From contig JADFGI010000076.1 in assembly GCA_022567815.1 (NCBI GenBank), forward strand, positions 1 to 10,333: DNA of 10,333 nt. The letters run 5' to 3'. This stretch comes from Nitrospinota bacterium (GTDB lineage Bacteria; Nitrospinota; Nitrospinia; Nitrospinales; VA-1). A program made the position numbers and the translations under genes. Shown in pieces: positions 6,863 to 10,333 of this stretch. Numbering within the stretch: position 1 is the stretch's first letter; the number at the start of each line of letters is the position of its first letter. The notes beneath the pieces were generated by a model that saw only the letters and a program-made list of their open reading frames with translations, did not search any database and was not told the origin of the DNA.

Positions 6863-7042
6863 ATGTCGCAAACTTTTTACTTTTTGGGGAAAACCCTCCA
6901 ACTCTTGGGTTTGTGCACGATCACCTACGTGGTTTTTCTTTTCTTCACCGACAAGGGCATGGAACCGCTTTTGTACATGTCTATTTTGGGCATTGTCGAA
7001 TTTTACATGGGAACCTTTTTTTTAAGTAAAACCGAGAAATAA
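6863..7042 (+). CDS. Small two-helix membrane protein, 59 residues
   Basis: The frame runs from ATG at 6863 to TAA at 7040-7042. The protein (MSQTFYFLGKTLQLLGLCTI at its start) has two hydrophobic segments, about 12-29 and 36-54, joined by TDKGMEP, and ends SKTEK. It starts 6 bases after the previous stop, without a clear ribosome site of its own, which points to translational coupling. Its size and hairpin topology are like small accessory subunits or assembly factors of membrane complexes, but I recognise no family. The composition and tight spacing make it a likely real gene rather than chance. Confidence 0.7.
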   Translation: MSQTFYFLGKTLQLLGLCTITYVVFLFFTDKGMEPLLYMSILGIVEFYMGTFFLSKTEK

Positions 7043-7195
7043 GTTTATGAAAGATGGCATATAAAAGGGAGAAACCAAAAAATCCAGACACCATCTTTTG
7101 CGGCGATGAAAAATAATTTCATGCTCTTTACTTACATTTTTTTAAATTCTATATTCTATCTTCTAAATTCTTATCTTATTTAAAATGCCGTCATC
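7043..7195. other. AT-rich intergenic region with two inverted repeats
   Basis: Contains AAAGATGG (7050-7057) paired with CCATCTTT (7091-7098) over a 33-base loop, and ATGAAA-AATAA-TTTCAT (7106-7122). The second hairpin is followed by a T-rich stretch near 7137 and might act as a weak terminator for the upstream pair. From 7131 the DNA is a pyrimidine-rich, AT-rich run reaching almost to the DUF420 start. No convincing -35/-10 pair was found. Confidence 0.35.
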
Positions 7196-7906
7196 ATGAA
7201 AGAAATACTCGAACTACCAGGTTTTCTGGCTCCATCAGGAACCCTGGGGGCTGATGTGAGCTACCTGCTCGCTGTGGTATTTACCGTGCTTTTTCTTGTT
7301 GCATGGAGGTTCGCCAAAAAGGCCGAGGGCACGAAACACCATAAACTGATCCTGGTTTCGACGATTTCCATGGTGGTCTATTTCTGCGCCTATTATTACG
7401 CCCGGCAGTTGGGTGTTTTGTCATTTGAGGGAAAAGAAGGTTTCGGCGGCCCTAAGGAAGTCTATGACAACGTTTTTATCCCCACCCTGACCACTCACCT
7501 TGTCCTGGTGACACTGGGCCTGATTATGGCTTTTTACATGCTGATAGAGGGGTTTCGGGCCAGCGAAAAAGTGAACGGGGAATTTGTCTTGAAAGCGGGG
7601 GAGCTGAAAGTCGGGGCCAAATCCTTCAAAATCGTGATGTTCACGATTCTTGGCCTATGGAGCGTGAACCAGATATTCCTCACCACGGTCCGCCATGCTT
7701 CCATAGGAGTCAATGTCGCCTGGGGATTGATATTCGGAACCATTGCCCTGGTGGTCAGCCTCGAAAAGCTGGTAGAAAAGATACTGCCGGATGGAGCCCG
7801 GCGCCACCGTATTCTGGGGCGGGGAACCATGATTATTTACGGCTTGCTCCTCATAACCAGCACGGCAACCTATTTGATGCTTTATGTGATCTATCCGGCT
7901 AAATGA
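7196..7906 (+). CDS. DUF420 (YozB/CtaM-like) membrane protein
   Basis: A 236-residue membrane protein with about six helices (around 19-39, 50-68, 99-117, 145-163, 170-189, 208-232). Histidine positions typical of the DUF420/COG2322 family are visible: KHHK (47-50) just before helix 2, TTHLVLV (H101) at helix 3, RHASIG (H167) and RRHRILGR (H204) before the last helix. A relative, CtaM of Staphylococcus aureus, is needed for maturation of a heme-A terminal oxidase, so a role in oxidase or heme-complex assembly is plausible here. The protein is somewhat longer than the shortest DUF420 members because of an N-terminal stretch and the loop 119-145. No ribosome site is obvious before the ATG. It stands between genes for tiny membrane proteins, which supports a link to a membrane complex. 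Confidence 0.85.
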   Translation: MKEILELPGFLAPSGTLGADVSYLLAVVFTVLFLVAWRFAKKAEGTKHHKLILVSTISMVVYFCAYYYARQLGVLSFEGKEGFGGPKEVYDNVFIPTLTTHLVLVTLGLIMAFYMLIEGFRASEKVNGEFVLKAGELKVGAKSFKIVMFTILGLWSVNQIFLTTVRHASIGVNVAWGLIFGTIALVVSLEKLVEKILPDGARRHRILGRGTMIIYGLLLITSTATYLMLYVIYPAK

Positions 7907-7996
7907 ACCCGAATGACCCCGCAAATACATTGAAATTAACAAACCGGGCAAAGGTGGGAAAAAGGCTAAAAACCAAAATTTCTTGAATCATTCGGG
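7907..7996. other. Short intergenic region, nothing recognised
   Basis: Between the DUF420 stop and the inverted promoter pair I see no gene, no clear terminator hairpin and no repeat longer than a few bases. Confidence 0.4.
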
Positions 7997-8004
7997 ATTT
8001 ACTC

Positions 8005-8034
8005 TTGACACTTTTGAAACGCTTGTGCTAAATT
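8005..8034 (+). promoter_or_regulatory. Strong sigma-70-type promoter reading right
   Basis: Perfect TTGACA (8005-8010), an 18-bp spacer and TAAATT (8029-8034) preceded by TGC (extended -10). The transcript would start near 8041, run antisense through the whole 35-residue gene, and reach the ribosome site at 8248 after a leader of about 210 bases. Confidence 0.65.
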
Positions 8035-8043
8035 TCCCGTAGG

Positions 8044-8151
8044 TCAAATTACTTCAAATTTCATCAGTAATAAATAAACCGCAACCAGTGCGTTGACCCC
8101 TAGGCCGATGTAAACGATGGTGTCGAAGATTTTACCGTCTTTGCTGGGCAT
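8044..8151 (-). CDS. Tiny single-helix membrane protein, 35 residues
   Basis: The frame runs from ATG at 8151 to TGA at 8044-8046. The protein starts MPSKDGKIFDTIVYIGLGVN and ends with a hydrophobic helix (about 12-30) closed by MKFEVI. It has its own AGGA ribosome site 6 bases upstream and a well-placed promoter (8189-8218) giving a leader of about 30 bases. Together these make a real gene likely despite the length. The topology, with a short charged N-terminus and one helix, fits a small subunit or regulator of a membrane complex. It is covered entirely by the predicted antisense transcript from 8041. I recognise no family. Confidence 0.65.
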   Translation of the reverse strand: MPSKDGKIFDTIVYIGLGVNALVAVYLLLMKFEVI

Positions 8152-8188
8152 ATAAATTCCTATAAGAAGTTAAACTTTTGATCGGTTG

Positions 8189-8218
8189 AAGGTATCATTC
8201 GCAATTCAAAACTGTCAA
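8189..8218 (-). promoter_or_regulatory. Promoter of the 35-residue gene, reading left
   Basis: On the minus strand, perfect TTGACA (8213-8218), an 18-bp spacer and TACCTT (8189-8194), with TG one base before the -10. It matches the opposing promoter at 22 of 31 positions. The weak -10 box may make it dependent on an activator. Confidence 0.5.
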
Positions 8219-8247
8219 GAATAAATAGCAAATAAATTCAACAATAC

Positions 8248-8253
8248 GGAGGG
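8248..8253 (+). promoter_or_regulatory. Strong ribosome binding site for the 34-residue gene
   Basis: GGAGGG placed 6 bases before the ATG at 8260. Such a match before so short a frame is good evidence that the 34-codon gene is translated. Confidence 0.75.
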
Positions 8254-8259
8254 TCTTTA

Positions 8260-8364
8260 ATGGATCTTGAAAAAATCAAGGAGAAAGCTGGTCCGATCAT
8301 TTACATTGGTACTGTTGTTTTTTGTTTATGGTTCTTCTACTGGTTTGCTTCTGTTTGGCGGTAA
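8260..8364 (+). CDS. Tiny single-helix membrane protein, 34 residues
   Basis: The frame runs from ATG at 8260 to TAA at 8362-8364. The protein starts MDLEKIKEKAGPIIYIGTVV and continues into an aromatic-rich helix (FCLWFFYWFASVW), ending in arginine: a charged cytoplasmic N-terminus and one membrane helix from about 12 to 32. The ribosome site is strong. The size, tryptophan/phenylalanine-rich helix and position near the DUF420 gene recall small subunits of heme-copper or bd-type oxidases, but there is no diagnostic motif, so this is only a suggestion. It is followed after 54 bases by a second tiny membrane gene on the same transcript. Confidence 0.75.
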   Translation: MDLEKIKEKAGPIIYIGTVVFCLWFFYWFASVWR

Positions 8365-8418
8365 TCAAAAGCCGTCCATCATCTAACCAGTCAAACTCAT
8401 CAGGAGAAAAAGAGCAAA

Positions 8419-8595
8419 ATGAGTAATCAAATTGAAGAAGAGCAAAGAAAATTTGTCACCCCAAAATCCATCATCTGGTTCATTATCGCCATGACCGTAA
8501 TGAGTGGCTATTACTTAATGGTCAACATTGGCCTCATGAAGGTTCAGGGCATGGACTTCTTTTACCTGTGGAACACTGGAGCCGGCGGAGGCTGA
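8419..8595 (+). CDS. Small membrane protein, 58 residues, glycine-rich C-terminus
   Basis: The frame runs from ATG at 8419 to TGA at 8593-8595, with AGGAG 12 bases upstream. The protein starts MSNQIEEEQRKFVTPKSIIW; a charged stretch of about 16 residues leads into one membrane helix (17-39), then MKVQGMDFFYLWNTGAGGG. The charged cytoplasmic start and aromatic tail fit a single-pass accessory subunit. It shares a transcript with the 34-residue gene and is closed by a strong terminator 30 bases downstream. No family recognised. Confidence 0.75.
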   Translation: MSNQIEEEQRKFVTPKSIIWFIIAMTVMSGYYLMVNIGLMKVQGMDFFYLWNTGAGGG

Positions 8596-8625
8596 GGCTA
8601 TTAAAGCGCCATCACCAAAAGAATT

Positions 8626-8664
8626 AAAAAAAATGACAGGCTGAACCAGCCTGTCATTTTTTTT
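8626..8664 (+). terminator. Strong intrinsic terminator, symmetric on both strands
   Basis: A perfect 10-bp stem TGACAGGCTG (8634-8643) and CAGCCTGTCA (8647-8656) with a 3-base AAC loop is flanked by eight As (8626-8633) and eight Ts (8657-8664). The T run serves the plus strand and the A run would serve the minus strand, so it could stop transcription in both directions. Confidence 0.92.
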
Positions 8665-8736
8665 GCCAACTTCAACATTCGGCATTTTCAACCAGACCTT
8701 TAATACCATCCTCATTTAAACTTCGGCAAAGTAAAC

Positions 8737-9396
8737 ATGAACGGCGAGCCTTCCTGCAGAGTCTATCTAATCCGCCACGGAGAAACTGCCAACGCAGGCC
8801 AAATCTGCTTCAACGGCCATTTTGACGTGGGCCTTTCCCCCGGCGGAATAGAACAGTTTCGTTTGATTTCCGCATCCTTGAAAAATCATCCCATCCACTC
8901 GGTTTACAGCAGTGACCTGAAACGAACCCGCATCTGCGCCGAAATCGTTGCCGAACCGCATGGCCTCCAACCCATCGCCCATCAGGACCTGCGAGAAATT
9001 TGTTTCGGTGAATGGGAAGGATTGAGCGTCCAGGAGGTCAACCAGAAATACCCCAACCAACTGGAAAACCGTTTAAAAGATATCGAAACTTTCTCGGTAA
9101 AAGGCGGCGAATCTTTTCATCAGTTGAAAGCGCGGGTGATCCCTAAATTTGAGGAAATCGTCGCCAGGCATCCCCATGACGCCATCGTCATGGTGGTGCA
9201 CGGCGGGGTCAACCGGGTCATTCTCGGCCATCTTCTTGGGATCCCCATTAAAAATATATTTCGCATCCAGCAGGAATACGGCGCCATCAACGTCATCCAG
9301 TTTTATGAAGACAGCGTCGTGGCAGAGCTCATTGGCGGCAATCATCATCATATTCCCAACCCCCCGGTCAGCGACAAAAAAATAGCCATTCAATAA
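8737..9396 (+). CDS. Histidine phosphatase family protein (phosphoglycerate mutase/CobC-like)
   Basis: A 219-residue protein of the histidine phosphatase superfamily, complete and of normal length. The RHGET motif at 13-17 contains the catalytic H14. The other catalytic-pocket residues are visible: R63 in YSSDLKRTR, E87 in DLREICFGEWEG, and H155 in VVHGGVNR. The pattern 'LREicFGeWEG' is common in the alpha-ribazole phosphatase/CobC-like and broad-specificity branch rather than in true glycolytic phosphoglycerate mutase, which has longer insertions. The substrate cannot be read from the sequence; cobalamin genes are not near. It follows the terminator at 8664 and lies 14 bases before the ABC ATPase gene, so the two are likely one operon. 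No clear ribosome site precedes the ATG. Confidence 0.9.
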   Translation: MNGEPSCRVYLIRHGETANAGQICFNGHFDVGLSPGGIEQFRLISASLKNHPIHSVYSSDLKRTRICAEIVAEPHGLQPIAHQDLREICFGEWEGLSVQEVNQKYPNQLENRLKDIETFSVKGGESFHQLKARVIPKFEEIVARHPHDAIVMVVHGGVNRVILGHLLGIPIKNIFRIQQEYGAINVIQFYEDSVVAELIGGNHHHIPNPPVSDKKIAIQ

Positions 9397-9410
9397 TTTC
9401 CCGCATCCCT

Positions 9411-10232
9411 ATGGAAAACCCATTGATCAAAATTCGTAACGCCGTCGTTCATGTGAATGGGTACAAGGTCCTTTCATCCATCAACTGGACCATGCTGAGC
9501 CAGGAGAACTGGGCCATCGTAGGCAACAACGGCGCTGGCAAGACCACCTTCATGAAACTTGTTTTCGGCGAACTCATTCCCGTTCATGGAGGCGAAGTGC
9601 GCTGGTTTGGCCGCCCGGAACTCACGCCGATGGATCAAATCCGGCCAAAAATCGGTTTTGTTTCCGCGGAGTACCAGGAAAACTACCGATACAATATCCT
9701 CGGCTGGGAAGTGGTCGTATCTGGACTATTTTCTTCAGTCGGCATTTATGAAAAGATATCCCAAAGACAGAAACAAACCGCTTTGGAATGGATGGATTTC
9801 CTGGGAATCGGACGCCTGGCCCAAACCGGGTTCCGTAAAATGTCCTACGGTGAGGCGCGAAGGACGCTTCTGGCGCGGGCTCTGGTCAACCACCCTTGCC
9901 TGCTGATTCTGGACGAGCCCTGCACGGGTCTGGATATTCCCACCAAGGAGGTTTTTCTCAGGACTCTGGAGAAATTATCGGCAACCCAAACCCGGATGAT
10001 CTATGTCACCCACCATATCGATGAAATCATGCCCTTCATCACCCACCTGCTCTATTTGAAAAATGGGGAAATTTATGATCAGGGCGCAAAAGAGGATATG
10101 CTCACCGACTCTGTATTGTCTGGGGCTCTCGACTGCCCGATAACGTTGAAAAAAAACGATGACCGCTACTGGATCACCGGAACCAGTCCCAAAACCCCTG
10201 ACCAGCCCACTAAACAGGAATTTAACTCCTAA
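9411..10232 (+). CDS. ABC transporter ATP-binding protein, ModF/COG1119-like
   Basis: A 273-residue single ATPase domain with all motifs intact: Walker A GNNGAGKTT (38-46), Q-loop at Q89, a signature MSYGE (144-148) instead of LSGGQ, Walker B LLILDEP (164-170) with catalytic E169, D-loop GLD (173-175) and H-loop H201 (THHIDE). The MSYGEARRTLLARAL variant with TGLD and 'YVTHHIDEI' is characteristic of the COG1119 group ('ModF-like', YlmA-like), which is often found without a permease gene and whose substrate is uncertain. The C-terminal 35 residues after 238 are charged and not part of the core. Spacing of 14 bases from the phosphatase stop suggests co-transcription. No membrane partner gene is in the window. 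Confidence 0.88.
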   Translation: MENPLIKIRNAVVHVNGYKVLSSINWTMLSQENWAIVGNNGAGKTTFMKLVFGELIPVHGGEVRWFGRPELTPMDQIRPKIGFVSAEYQENYRYNILGWEVVVSGLFSSVGIYEKISQRQKQTALEWMDFLGIGRLAQTGFRKMSYGEARRTLLARALVNHPCLLILDEPCTGLDIPTKEVFLRTLEKLSATQTRMIYVTHHIDEIMPFITHLLYLKNGEIYDQGAKEDMLTDSVLSGALDCPITLKKNDDRYWITGTSPKTPDQPTKQEFNS

Positions 10233-10333
10233 TCAGGCATGAGCTGTTTGGATTTCTGGAAATGTCTCACTTCCCGTAAAGCGTACGTGCAAGGCCCAGA
10301 CACTCGGCCCGTAACCTCTTAAGCAGTAGGTAA
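10233..10333. other. Unassigned end of the window
   Basis: A short frame ATG (10239) to TAA (10322) of 27 codons exists, but it lacks a convincing ribosome site and has no recognisable protein character. The segment holds two GGCCC copies 11 bases apart. I cannot assign it. Confidence 0.3.

Larger units (their letters stand above)
7997..8226. repeat. Inverted repeat pair (7997-8018 and 8205-8226) containing two facing promoters
   Basis: The 22 bases from 7997 match the reverse complement of 8205-8226 at 20 of 22 positions; both arms contain CTTGACA, one variable base, then TTTTGAA. Similarity continues more weakly inward, 28 of 38 overall. The -35 box of each facing promoter lies inside its arm. 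The arms flank the 35-residue gene on the minus strand. They may be duplicated binding sites for one regulator or, less likely, the ends of a very small mobile unit; no target-site duplication was seen. Confidence 0.6.

Noticed and set aside
7185..7199. A four-codon frame (ATG CCG TCA TCA TGA) whose stop overlaps the DUF420 start codon
   Set aside because: It resembles a minimal coupled leader peptide, but there is no ribosome site and a frame this short arises easily by chance.
8515..8715. A 66-codon minus-strand frame across the terminator
   Set aside because: It lies antisense to the 58-residue gene and passes straight through the intrinsic terminator hairpin, so it is a shadow frame.
10239..10322. 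A 27-codon frame at the right edge
   Set aside because: It has weak translation signals and no membrane or domain character; it is too short and unsupported to call.
1..10333. CRISPR arrays, tRNA or rRNA genes, insertion sequences
   Set aside because: No regularly spaced repeats, cloverleaf-like segments, transposase or integrase frames were found by reading both strands.

Overview
The window is a stretch of bacterial chromosome with moderate GC, from a Gram-negative-looking environmental bacterium with a respiratory lifestyle. The signs are a membrane heme/Fe-S dehydrogenase-type protein, a DUF420 (YozB/CtaM-like) membrane protein, exported CsgG-like and HmuY-like proteins, and many tiny hydrophobic genes. 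Nitrospinota (Nitrospina-like) is my best guess from the general look of these proteins, but no marker gene settles it.

Layout. Bases 1 to about 2080 (all minus strand) hold an accessory three-gene module: a HigB-type toxin, a long antitoxin-like protein joining a HigA-type HTH to an ImmA/IrrE metallopeptidase, and a 'beta family' protein that runs off the left edge. The genes are 12 and 18 bp apart behind one recognisable promoter, which overlaps repeated GGGAACTT half-sites. By eye this part, especially the leftmost gene, is more AT-rich than the rest, which suits a transferred defence or toxin-antitoxin module. Bases 2145-4145 (minus) encode a 666-residue NarI-like/HdrD-like protein, probably an electron-transferring flavoprotein:menaquinone oxidoreductase. 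Divergent from it, 4271-6004 (plus) carries a secreted CsgG/LpoB-like protein started by TTG and a membrane-anchored HmuY-like protein.

After a palindrome-rich leader at 6098-6225 come an unrecognised 194-residue protein (6272-6856), a 59-residue two-helix membrane protein, and the DUF420 protein (7196-7906). Bases 7997-8226 hold a striking arrangement: two near-identical promoter regions in inverted orientation face each other across a 35-residue membrane protein gene on the minus strand. The plus-strand promoter leads into two more tiny membrane proteins (34 and 58 residues), closed by a strong, symmetrical terminator at 8626-8664. The window ends with a histidine phosphatase and a ModF-like ABC ATPase in one operon.

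How they may work together: the DUF420 protein together with four tiny membrane proteins suggests assembly factors or small accessory subunits of a respiratory complex, though no core subunit lies in the window. The most novel items are the inverted, face-to-face promoters around the microprotein genes, the HigB/HigA-protease/beta module, and the palindrome-rich leader.
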